DNA from: Gammaproteobacteria bacterium Ga0077536
GTDB lineage: Bacteria > Pseudomonadota > Gammaproteobacteria > Ga0077536
Assembly: GCA_001464935.1 (NCBI GenBank)
Contig: LNEL01000059.1
Span: 124,001-188,000, forward strand
Length of the DNA stretch: 64,000 nucleotides
Direction: 5' to 3'
A program made the translations under genes and the position numbers. Numbering within the stretch: the stretch's first letter is position 1; the number at the start of each line of letters is the position of its first letter. Positions 1 to 7,595 of the stretch are shown in pieces. The notes under the pieces are model-generated. The model did no database searches, was not told the origin of the DNA, and worked only from the letters and a program-made list of their open reading frames with translations.

Positions 1-1
1 T

Positions 2-760
2 CCGCTGATTCTGCGTTCCCTGGCTCCTCACCTGCCTGAAACGCATCCGCTGTTCGAGTTCGCGTCACCGCGCCTCGATGGACGACCATTTTCATTCGCG
101 TCCCTGGAATCGCTGGCAGCGTTCTACCTGCAGGCAATGCGACAGCAGCAACCGCACGGCCCCTACCTGTTGTGCGGCTTCTCCTTCGGCGGTCTGGTCG
201 CCCTGGAACTGGCGCGGCAGCTTGCGGCTGACGGTGAGCAGGTGACCCTGCTCACCATCATCGACAGCAATCCACCGACCTTCGGCTCAACCGTGGCGCG
301 GGGGGGCACACTGCAGGAGCGCGCCGCCGACATGCTTCGGCAGTTCAAAAAGCTCGGCGTGCGCACCAGTCTTGCCGCGGCACGACGGCAGTTGCGTGAG
401 GCCGCAAAGGAATTGCCGAATCTGTCGACACACCTGCTCGCCCACTGCGGATTCAAAGTGCCTGTGCGCCGACGGCGCGATTATCTCCGCTGGAATCACG
501 CGCGACTGATGCGGGCCTATCGTCCGGAGATTTATGCCGGCAATGTCGACGTGTACTTCACTGCTGCACGGGAACAACGGCTCAAGGAGAACTGGACCAC
601 GGCAACCACCGGCGTGGTGAGCTTCTTTCCAATCCCGGGTGAACACTCGAATCTGCACCAGGCACCGTTCGTCGAAGACTTTGCCCGCACGTTCGAGCAG
701 CGTCTTGTCGATGTCGGAGCCGTCATGTCACGCGCGGCGCAACCGCCGCCGCCCGCCTGA
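2..760 (+). CDS. Thioesterase domain, 3' part of a gene that begins before the window
   Basis: The reading frame is open from the first bases, so the N-terminus lies outside the window. The visible part is an alpha/beta-hydrolase thioesterase of the type that ends peptide or polyketide synthetases or acts with AMP-ligase proteins. The nucleophile elbow GFSFGG is at about 178-195, an Asp follows in IIDSNPP, and the catalytic His is probably in PGEHSNLHQAPFV near the end. Such domains release acyl or peptidyl chains from carrier proteins. Whether it is a free type II thioesterase or the tail of a large synthetase cannot be told from here. The next gene is convergent, so any biosynthetic cluster would lie upstream of the window. 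Confidence 0.8.
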   Translation, partial: PLILRSLAPHLPETHPLFEFASPRLDGRPFSFASLESLAAFYLQAMRQQQPHGPYLLCGFSFGGLVALELARQLAADGEQVTLLTIIDSNPPTFGSTVARGGTLQERAADMLRQFKKLGVRTSLAAARRQLREAAKELPNLSTHLLAHCGFKVPVRRRRDYLRWNHARLMRAYRPEIYAGNVDVYFTAAREQRLKENWTTATTGVVSFFPIPGEHSNLHQAPFVEDFARTFEQRLVDVGAVMSRAAQPPPPA

Positions 761-835
761 CGCCGGTCGCTCGAATGTCATATTGGTTCGCGTGCCCTGG
801 GCACGGGGGCGTCTGCCGTTCTGAGCAGGCAGATC

Positions 836-1840
836 TCAACGCTGGCGGGCAGCGTGCAGTCGCGCCCGCTCGGCACCCAGCGTATCCAGCCACGCGCGCC
901 TCGCATCGCGGAAACTCACGCCGAGCTCACGCTCGGCCTTGGCGCCGCTGAACTGCAGATCCATGAAGCCCGCGCGCGCGAGATCGGCGCTGAACAGCAC
1001 CGGCAGGCCGAGCAGGCGCTGCACCGGCTCGACGAGTGCGCAGTAGGGCACGGCGAGCCACTTCGGCATCCACCACCAGATCTTCTTCATGCCGCCGGGC
1101 GTGGTCTGCCACAGGCGAAAGACGTCGCGGACCGGCAACGGGCCGCCGGACAGCAGGTAGGTCTCGCCACTGCGGCCCTGATCGACGCAGCGCGCAAGCG
1201 CCTCGCCGACGTCGTCGACGTGCACGAAGGACGGGTGCCCGTCGCCGAAGACGATCGGCGGCAGCCGGCCGCGCACGTACAGGCGGGCAAAGGTGCCGAG
1301 CCCGGCGTGATCGCCCGGCCCGATCACGGCCACCGGACAGGCGATCACGAGCGGCAGGCCCTGGCGCTGGAAGCCGAGTGCGATGTCGTGCGCCTCGGTC
1401 TTGGTCGCTTCGTAGTGGGAGACCGGCGGCGAGGGCCGCTGCCAGGTTTCGTCGCGAATCTGACCGCCGGTTTCACCGTAATAGAAAGCGGTCGAGACGT
1501 AGACGACCCGCGGAATCGCCAGGGCCTGAGCGAGGCCGAGGGTGTGGCGCGTCCCGTCGACATTGATGGCCGTCATCTGCGCGCGCGCCGCGGCGTTGAC
1601 GCCCATCTCGTACATCCCGGCGTTGTGGATCACCGCGTCCGCGCCGCTCATCGGGGCGCGCATCGAGTCCGGATCGGTGACGTCGCCGCGCGCGAGCGTC
1701 GCGCCGAGTGCAGCGATTCCGCGCGCCTCGGCGCTGTCGGGACGGCGCACCAGCGCCGTGACGTCCCAGCCGCGCGCGCGCAGCGCGCGCACCAGCGCGT
1801 GTCCGATGAAACCCGTGGCCCCGGTGACGAACACGCGCAT
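836..1840 (-). CDS. NAD(P)-dependent epimerase/dehydratase-like extended SDR
   Basis: A 334-residue Rossmann protein of the extended short-chain dehydrogenase family. The start MRVFVTGATGFIG carries the dinucleotide-binding glycine motif at residues 7-13, and the catalytic YxxxK pair is Y143/K147 in HYEATKTEA. The family includes sugar epimerases, dihydroflavonol-reductase-like and hopanoid-associated enzymes; the substrate cannot be read from sequence. The frame stays open well upstream, but the glycine motif fixes the start at 1840. It begins 32 bases after the preceding SDR gene on the same strand, so the two are probably co-transcribed as the last genes of a four-gene operon with SPFH and NfeD proteins. 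Confidence 0.88.
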   Translation of the reverse strand: MRVFVTGATGFIGHALVRALRARGWDVTALVRRPDSAEARGIAALGATLARGDVTDPDSMRAPMSGADAVIHNAGMYEMGVNAAARAQMTAINVDGTRHTLGLAQALAIPRVVYVSTAFYYGETGGQIRDETWQRPSPPVSHYEATKTEAHDIALGFQRQGLPLVIACPVAVIGPGDHAGLGTFARLYVRGRLPPIVFGDGHPSFVHVDDVGEALARCVDQGRSGETYLLSGGPLPVRDVFRLWQTTPGGMKKIWWWMPKWLAVPYCALVEPVQRLLGLPVLFSADLARAGFMDLQFSGAKAERELGVSFRDARRAWLDTLGAERARLHAARQR

Positions 1841-1872
1841 GGCTGCCTCCCGTGACTGGCGCGGTGAGTGGG

Positions 1873-2634
1873 CTAGAGGTTGCTCTTGTGCTGCACGCCG
1901 TCGACCGGCAGCATCGCGCCGCTGACCCAGCTCGCCTTGTCCGAGCCGAGAAATACCACGGCGTTCGCGACCTCTTCCGGCTTGCCCATGCGGCCGAACG
2001 GAATGCTGCCGACGACCATGTCGTAGAACGGCTGGTTGGTCTTGTGGATGTTGTCCCAGAAGCCGTCCGGGAAATCGATCGAGCCCGGCGCGATGCAGTT
2101 CACGCGGATGCCCTTCGGCGCGAGTTCCATCGCCATGCTCTTCGAGTGGCTGATCAGCGCGGCCTTCGCGGCGGCATAGGCGGCCACACCCGGCAGGCTC
2201 GCTTCGAGGCCGGAAATCGAACTGATGTTGATCACCGCGCCACCGCCCTGCTGTTCCATCCACGGCGTGACGGTCCACACCGCGCGCACGGCCGCCATGA
2301 TGTCGACGTCGAAGCTCGCAGCCCAGCCGGCTTCATTGTCGGTGACGCCGAAACCCGACGGATTGTTGACCAGCACGTCGACGCGGCCGAGCGCCGCGTG
2401 CGCGGCGTTCAGAAACGCCTGCAGCGATTCCGCCTTGCCGACGTCGCAGGCGGCCGCGAACGCCTTCACGCCGAGCGCCTCGATCGCCTTGCGGGTGTCG
2501 TCGAGCGCCTCCGCGCCGCGCGCGCAGACCGCGACATTCGCGCCTTCGCGTGCGAATTCCAGCGCAATCGCGCGGCCGATCCCTTTGCTCGCGCCGGTGA
2601 CGATGACGCCTTTGCCCTTGAGTCCGAGTTCCAT
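1873..2634 (-). CDS. Classical SDR family oxidoreductase
   Basis: A 253-residue classical short-chain dehydrogenase. The cofactor motif TGASKGIG is at 13-20, the catalytic serine lies in INISS (about 139), and the YxxxK pair is Y153/K157. The usual NNAG motif reads NNPSG, as in some 3-oxoacyl-ACP-reductase-like members. The frame could start at 2691, but a GAGGGG ribosome-binding sequence lies just upstream of the ATG at 2634 and the protein then begins MELGLKGK as relatives do. It follows the NfeD-like gene by 46 bases. It probably reduces or oxidises a ketone or alcohol with NAD(P)(H); the substrate is unknown. Confidence 0.9.
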   Translation of the reverse strand: MELGLKGKGVIVTGASKGIGRAIALEFAREGANVAVCARGAEALDDTRKAIEALGVKAFAAACDVGKAESLQAFLNAAHAALGRVDVLVNNPSGFGVTDNEAGWAASFDVDIMAAVRAVWTVTPWMEQQGGGAVINISSISGLEASLPGVAAYAAAKAALISHSKSMAMELAPKGIRVNCIAPGSIDFPDGFWDNIHKTNQPFYDMVVGSIPFGRMGKPEEVANAVVFLGSDKASWVSGAMLPVDGVQHKSNL

Positions 2635-2680
2635 GTGCAGCCCCTCTGTTGCTTCTTGTGTGACGTGTGTGGCGATCGCC

Positions 2681-3136
2681 TCACGCCGCATCGGCGCGTG
2701 CGACCTTCAAAACCGTGCCGTCGACGCCGACGACGCGCACGTGCGTGCCAGCCGGCAAATCGTCGCCGCTCACTTTCCATGAGGTGTCGTCGACGTGCAG
2801 CTTGCCGATGCCGTCGACGATGGGCTCGGTCAGCGTGTAACGGCGGCCGACGTAGCTCTGGCCACGCTGATTCAGCGTCGGATGGCTGGTCTGCTCGGGG
2901 TGGCGATCGCGGTAGCGCCGCACGAACACGATGCTCGCGATCGACACCAGCGCGAAGCACAGCCACTGCGCCTGCCACGCGAAATCGGGCAGCAGCCACA
3001 GCAGTACCGCGGTGACGGCCGCACCGGCGCCGAACCACAGCAGGAAGCTGCCCGGCAGCAGGGCCTCGGCGATCATCAGGACCATCGCCGCAAGCAGCCA
3101 GTGCCAAGGCGCGAGCTGGGTCAGGAGTCCGCTCAC
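2681..3136 (-). CDS. NfeD-like membrane protein
   Basis: A 151-residue membrane protein with about three hydrophobic helices in the first 75 residues and a C-terminal soluble beta-barrel (about 90-148, OB-fold-like, ending [16 protein letters not shown]). This is the short NfeD (YbbK/YuaF-type) architecture. Its start overlaps the stop of the SPFH gene by four bases (ATGA), the classic pairing in which NfeD works with a membrane SPFH scaffold. In that family the pair is thought to organise membrane microdomains or assist membrane-protein quality control. No protease domain is present, so it is the short form. Confidence 0.88.
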   Translation of the reverse strand: MSGLLTQLAPWHWLLAAMVLMIAEALLPGSFLLWFGAGAAVTAVLLWLLPDFAWQAQWLCFALVSIASIVFVRRYRDRHPEQTSHPTLNQRGQSYVGRRYTLTEPIVDGIGKLHVDDTSWKVSGDDLPAGTHVRVVGVDGTVLKVARADAA

Positions 3137-4068
3137 GGCAGTTTCCGCGCCTGCTGCGCGCCGAGCGCATCTTTGGCGAGTTCGGCGATGCCGCCGAGCG
3201 CGCCGAGCACGCCGGAGGATTCGAGCGGCATGAAGATGAGTTTCTGGTTCGGTGCGGAGCCTATCGCCTGCAGCGCCTCGACGTACTTCAGCGCGACGAA
3301 GTAGTTGACCGCCTGCACGCTACCGCTGCCGATCGCGTCCGACACCATTTTCGTGGCCTTCGCCTCGGCTTCGGCGAGACGCTCGCGCGCCTCGGCATCC
3401 TTGAACGAGGCCTCGCGGCGGCCCTCGGCTTCGAGCACCGCGGCCTGCTTCTCACCTTCGGCCTTCAGAATCGCCGCCTGGCGCATGCCCTCGGCCTCGA
3501 GGATCGCTGCGCGCTTCTCGCGCTCGGCCATCATCTGGCGCGCCATCGAATCGACGAGGTTCGCCGGGGGCGAGATGTCCTTGATCTCGATGCGGGTGAC
3601 CTTGAGCCCCCACGGATGCGTGGCTTCGTCGACGACCGACAACAGCCGCGAATTGATGACATCGCGCTTGGACAGCGACTCGTCGAGATCCATCGAGCCG
3701 AGCACGGTGCGGATGTTCGTCATCGTCAGGTTCAGCACCGCGTGCTCGAGCTTGCTGACTTCATAGGCGGCCCGCACGGAGTCGAGCACCTGGTAGAACA
3801 CCACGCCATCGACCTTGATCACTGCGTTGTCGCGCGTGATGACTTCCTGCGACGGCACGTCGAGCACCTGCTCCATCATGTTGATGCGGCGCCCGATGTT
3901 GTCGATGTACGGAATGATGACGCCGAGGCCCGGCCGCAGCGTCGTGCGATAGCGTCCGAAGCGCTCGACGGTCCACTCATACCCCTGGGGCACCATTTTC
4001 GCGCCCTTGTAGATCGTGACGCCGACGAGCGCCACGAAGCCGAGGATCAACATCCCGCTGAGTTCCAT
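3133..4068 (-). CDS. SPFH/band-7 family protein (QmcA-like)
   Basis: A 311-residue stomatin/prohibitin-type protein. An N-terminal membrane segment (about 4-20) is followed by the SPFH domain from [23 protein letters not shown] and a charged, alanine-rich helical region (about 170-245) rich in EAEG and EKQAA repeats typical of flotillin/stomatin oligomerisation. Family members such as E. coli QmcA associate with membrane proteases. The gene overlaps the NfeD-like gene by four bases and is the likely first gene of an operon with the SDR and epimerase genes. I assign the family with confidence, not a specific client. Confidence 0.92.
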   Translation of the reverse strand: MELSGMLILGFVALVGVTIYKGAKMVPQGYEWTVERFGRYRTTLRPGLGVIIPYIDNIGRRINMMEQVLDVPSQEVITRDNAVIKVDGVVFYQVLDSVRAAYEVSKLEHAVLNLTMTNIRTVLGSMDLDESLSKRDVINSRLLSVVDEATHPWGLKVTRIEIKDISPPANLVDSMARQMMAEREKRAAILEAEGMRQAAILKAEGEKQAAVLEAEGRREASFKDAEARERLAEAEAKATKMVSDAIGSGSVQAVNYFVALKYVEALQAIGSAPNQKLIFMPLESSGVLGALGGIAELAKDALGAQQARKLP

Positions 4069-4159
4069 GCCAGGCCTCCGATGATGCGCGACGAAGGCCG
4101 CGCCTGGCGGCCTATTCTACCGGTCGCGGGCGGCAGGGCGAGGGGCGGCGCGCTGTCTG

Positions 4160-4360
4160 TCAGCGGGCCCGGACGGTCAGGGGGCGGCGGGCTTCGAGGA
4201 GGGCGACGTGGTCCTGGTACCAGTGCGCGCACCGGGCGTGAAAGGCACCGGCTTCGGCCGCCGCCTCGTCTGCCGAGTTCACGCAGTGATGTTCGATGTG
4301 GCGATGCTCATGCCCGCACACCGCACACTGCTGTACCCACTCGAATTCCAGCTCCGACAT
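4160..4360 (-). CDS. Small Cys/His-rich hypothetical protein
   Basis: A 66-residue protein beginning MSELEFEWVQQC. Its first half carries C-A-V-C-G-H-E-H-R-H followed by H-H-C, a spacing that could bind zinc, but no named zinc-ribbon family is recognised. GGAG lies seven bases before the ATG at 4360, supporting that start over the upstream one. It stands alone between the SPFH operon and a kinase gene on the same strand. No function can be assigned. Confidence 0.6.
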   Translation of the reverse strand: MSELEFEWVQQCAVCGHEHRHIEHHCVNSADEAAAEAGAFHARCAHWYQDHVALLEARRPLTVRAR

Positions 4361-4477
4361 TGCACACTCCCGGCTTGCCTGTTGGCGTGGCGACAGTGTG
4401 CGCAAGTGGCTGCCGGCGGCGCCAGAGCGCAGGTGTTAAAGATCTGCGTGGCGCGTAAAACATTGATGCGCACGAGC

Positions 4478-5530
4478 TCAGGCGAGCACGCGTCTGACCG
4501 TCGCCTCGAGCACGGCCTGCTGCGCGAGCAGATCGCGTGCGGCGGCGAGCTGGTTCGTCGCGCGCGCGAGATTGTGATCGCCGCGCGTCGCATGGCGCGC
4601 CGGCGTCCAGCCGAAATAGCTTTCGTGCAGCGCGTCCGCGGCGAAGCGCGCGGCGAGTTCGAGATAGATCGTGGCCGTCGCCGGCACCACCGCCGCGCGT
4701 TCGTCTGCGGTCATGAAGCGCCGGCCTTCGCGCGCGTAGCCCTCGAGCGCCGCATCGAACAGCGCCGCCGAGAACGACGCCACCGGTGCATCCTCGGCGC
4801 CGGGATTGCACCAGGAACGCAAGGCATCGCCGAGTTCGTAGGCGAGTGGCGCGCGTGCGAGCGTATCGAGGTCGACCAGGCACAGACCACGGCCGGCGGC
4901 GTCGAACAGCAGGTTCGAAATCTTCGGATCGCCGTGCACGAGGCGCAGCGGCGTCAGCGCAACGGGCGGCAGCGCGCGGAACGCCGCACCGATGGCCGCG
5001 GCCAGCGCCGCCACGGCCGCCGCATGCCGATGGTCGCGGTGGGCGTCGAGCGCCGCTTCCAGCGCGGCGAAATGCCGCTCGGGGTCGTGCACGGGCTGGC
5101 GCGCATGCGGCAATGGAGTCGTCCAGCCGGCCAGCGCCGCATGAAAGCGCGCGAGCAGGTGCCCCGCTTCGGCCGCCAGCGCCGGGCTCGTCACGACCTC
5201 TGTGCTGTGCCCGTCGACGAAGCTCAGCACCCGCCAGTGCCGGTCCTCGACGGTGATCCAGGCCCGCGCGTCGGGCGCGCGCAGCAGGCGCGGCGTGATC
5301 AGCCCCTGCCCGGCCAGGGCCTGCGTGACGACTTCGAGGTTCAGATTGACCTCCGGCGCGAACACCGGGTGCAAACGCTGCAGCACGCAGCGCCGGCCGC
5401 CGGGCGCATCGACGCGAAACGTCGCATTGATGAGGCCACCGGTCAGCGGCGTCAGCACGGCATCGTCGAGGCCGTGACAGTGCAGGACGGCACGGGCCTG
5501 GCGCGTGAGGGAGTCGTCCGTCGGTGTCAT
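4478..5530 (-). CDS. APH-fold phosphotransferase / homoserine-kinase-like protein
   Basis: A 350-residue protein of the aminoglycoside phosphotransferase/choline kinase fold. The catalytic loop LVHGDPKISNLLFD supplies D201 and N206, and the metal-binding Asp is D220 in LVDLDT. An N-terminal glycine-rich motif (LTGGLINATFRV) and QRLH precede it. Related gammaproteobacterial proteins are annotated as phosphotransferases of small alcohols or of cell-wall sugars; the substrate is not evident. The open frame continues far upstream, but MTPTDDSLTRQA at 5530 matches the usual N-terminus. It is divergent from the lipoprotein gene at 5579, so the 48 bases between them must hold both promoters. Confidence 0.85.
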   Translation of the reverse strand: MTPTDDSLTRQARAVLHCHGLDDAVLTPLTGGLINATFRVDAPGGRRCVLQRLHPVFAPEVNLNLEVVTQALAGQGLITPRLLRAPDARAWITVEDRHWRVLSFVDGHSTEVVTSPALAAEAGHLLARFHAALAGWTTPLPHARQPVHDPERHFAALEAALDAHRDHRHAAAVAALAAAIGAAFRALPPVALTPLRLVHGDPKISNLLFDAAGRGLCLVDLDTLARAPLAYELGDALRSWCNPGAEDAPVASFSAALFDAALEGYAREGRRFMTADERAAVVPATATIYLELAARFAADALHESYFGWTPARHATRGDHNLARATNQLAAARDLLAQQAVLEATVRRVLA

Positions 5531-5578
5531 CGACAAGTGGCTCGGTCGGCGGCGGTGCGCGATTGTACACTGCGGTCC

Positions 5579-7060
5579 ATGGCTCACCTCGCTGTCACCG
5601 CTCGCGCGGCCGCGTGGCCGGCGCTGGCCGCCGCTGCGTGGCTGCTCGCCGGCTGCTCGACCCTGGCGCCGCCCGGGCGCGCCGCGGACACGGTCGCCTG
5701 CACCGACCTGTTCGCGCAGGTCGACGCGCGTGTCGAGCGCGCGGGCGTGCGCGATGCGGACAGTGCGGAACTGCCGGGCTTCGCGTTTCTGCGCATCAAC
5801 CGGCTGCTCGCGAGCCTCGGCGCCACGGCGGCCGACGATCCCGCCCGGCGCGCGGCGTGGCTCGAGCAACTCGCGGCGCTCGACGCCGATGGTCGCGCCG
5901 TCGAAATGGCGGCGCTGGATGCGGCACCCGCCGCGCGGCGCGCGCAACTCGACGCGCTGAATGGCTGCCGGCAGACGCTGGTGGCCGCCGTGGCCCGCGA
6001 TACGCAGGCCCTCGCACGTCTGCGGGACGTCGCGCGTGTGCCGGATGCCTACAGGACCTGGCAGCGCGTGCTCGGCCTGTATCCGCTGGCAGCGCTCGCC
6101 GCGCGGCCCGGCGTGGCGCGCCTGCAGCGCGACGAGATGCCGCGCGCCGTCGACTGGCAGACGCCGCCGCCGAACAGCCGCGTGTATGGGTTGCCGGTGC
6201 CCGCGCCGGGCGCATCGGCACCACTGCCGCGCGATGTGCTCGACCTGCCGACGCCGGACGCGGCGACGCTCGCCGCCCTGCTCGAGCGCCATGCGCCAAC
6301 GTGGATCGTCGACACCGCCGGCGCGGCCGATGTGCCCGGCGCCATCGGGCGCGATGGTGACACCATCAGCGTCGATACCGCGGCGCCGACCGTCTATTCA
6401 TACCCTTCGTACACGCGATTCGATGGCCGCGTGCTGCTGCAGTTGAACTATGTCGTCTGGTTTGCCGAGCGGCCCGTCAGCGGCCCGTTCGATCTGCTCG
6501 GCGGGCCGCTCGACGGGCTGACCTGGCGCGTGACGCTCGATGTGGATGGCCAGCCGCTCGTCTTCGACACCATGCACAACTGCGGCTGCTATCACCTGTG
6601 GCTGCCCACCGCGCGACTGCAGGCGCGGGCCACCGCGCACGACAGCGCCGAACCGCCCTGGATCCCGTTCAGCGTCGATGGCGCCCGGCGGCTCGCGCTG
6701 CATCTCGCCGCCGGCACGCATTACGTGCGCGCGGTCGGCGCGGCCCCGGCACACGCAGACACGACGCTCGCGCATCGGCCGTACGACGATCTGCGACGGC
6801 TGCCCCAGGCGCACGGACGCACGCGCAGCCTGTTCGCGCCCGATGGACTCGTGCACGAATCCCGCCGGCCGGAACGCTGGGTGCTGTGGCCGCTCGGCGT
6901 GCCCTCGGCCGGCGCGATGCGCCAGCGCGGCCATCACGCGACGGCCTTCGTCGGCACGCGCCACTTCGATGACGCCACCGCGATCGAACGTTACTTCGAG
7001 CGGGCGTCGCCCCTGCTGGACGGAGGTGTACCGGAAAGACACGGAGAAGCAGTCCGCTGA
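5579..7060 (+). CDS. Predicted outer-membrane or periplasmic lipoprotein of unknown function
   Basis: A 493-residue exported protein. A hydrophobic N-terminus ends in LLAGCS, a good lipobox, so it is probably a lipoprotein. The middle and C-terminal parts contain YSYPSYTRFDGRVLLQLNYVVWFAERP and FDTMHNCGCYHLW, with paired cysteines (CGC) and several histidines, suggesting a metal- or redox-linked fold, but I do not recognise a named domain. A -10-like TACACT lies about 11 bases before the start. The next gene is convergent. The real start is the ATG at 5579; the open frame extends much further upstream only because stop codons are scarce at this GC content. Confidence 0.7.
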   Translation: MAHLAVTARAAAWPALAAAAWLLAGCSTLAPPGRAADTVACTDLFAQVDARVERAGVRDADSAELPGFAFLRINRLLASLGATAADDPARRAAWLEQLAALDADGRAVEMAALDAAPAARRAQLDALNGCRQTLVAAVARDTQALARLRDVARVPDAYRTWQRVLGLYPLAALAARPGVARLQRDEMPRAVDWQTPPPNSRVYGLPVPAPGASAPLPRDVLDLPTPDAATLAALLERHAPTWIVDTAGAADVPGAIGRDGDTISVDTAAPTVYSYPSYTRFDGRVLLQLNYVVWFAERPVSGPFDLLGGPLDGLTWRVTLDVDGQPLVFDTMHNCGCYHLWLPTARLQARATAHDSAEPPWIPFSVDGARRLALHLAAGTHYVRAVGAAPAHADTTLAHRPYDDLRRLPQAHGRTRSLFAPDGLVHESRRPERWVLWPLGVPSAGAMRQRGHHATAFVGTRHFDDATAIERYFERASPLLDGGVPERHGEAVR

Positions 7061-7103
7061 CGACGCGTCCGGCGTGCCCGGACCGCGCTCGTCGGCGTTG
7101 CGC

Positions 7104-7568
7104 TCAGTCGCCGGGCTGGCGGTAGCCGACGCCGGTCAAATCGGCTTCGAGCCGCGCGACCTCCGCGCGCAGGCGCTCGACCTCGGCTCTGAGCTGATCG
7201 CGATCACGCCCGATGCGGGTGGTTTCGGAGAGTGCCTCGAACGCCGAGCGCTCGGCACGATCGGCACGTTCGAGCGCCGCGCTGCGCTGGTTGCTGAGAT
7301 CTTCCTCGAGGCGCGACGGGCCCATCGTGCGGCGCCAGAAATTGTTGACCAGCGACCACGTCGGCCATTCCGGCTCCGCGGTGCCCACGCGTTCGCGCAG
7401 CACCGCGTATTCGCCGCGATTCATGTGCGACAGCGCCGCGTCCTTCAGGAACTCGAGCAGCGCTTCGTCGCCTTCCCGCATCGACTTCGGGTCGTAATGC
7501 GTGACCATCGCATACAGGGTCCTGGCTTCCCAGAAACCCGACTCGTCGTCATCGAAGTCGATATTCAT
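7104..7568 (-). CDS. Hypothetical protein with C-terminal coiled coil
   Basis: A 154-residue protein starting MNIDFDDDESGFWEARTLYAMVTHYDPKS. The first 95 residues look globular with conserved-looking aromatics (WPTWSLVNNFWRR). Residues from about 95 to 145 form a predicted coiled coil (RAERSAFEALSE, DQLRAEVERLRAEVARLEADL). It lies 27 bases downstream of the M16C protease gene on the same strand and could be its operon partner. No family is recognised and no function is claimed. Confidence 0.65.
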   Translation of the reverse strand: MNIDFDDDESGFWEARTLYAMVTHYDPKSMREGDEALLEFLKDAALSHMNRGEYAVLRERVGTAEPEWPTWSLVNNFWRRTMGPSRLEEDLSNQRSAALERADRAERSAFEALSETTRIGRDRDQLRAEVERLRAEVARLEADLTGVGYRQPGD

Positions 7569-7595
7569 GCCGTCGCCGCCTCTTGCGCGCCGCCG

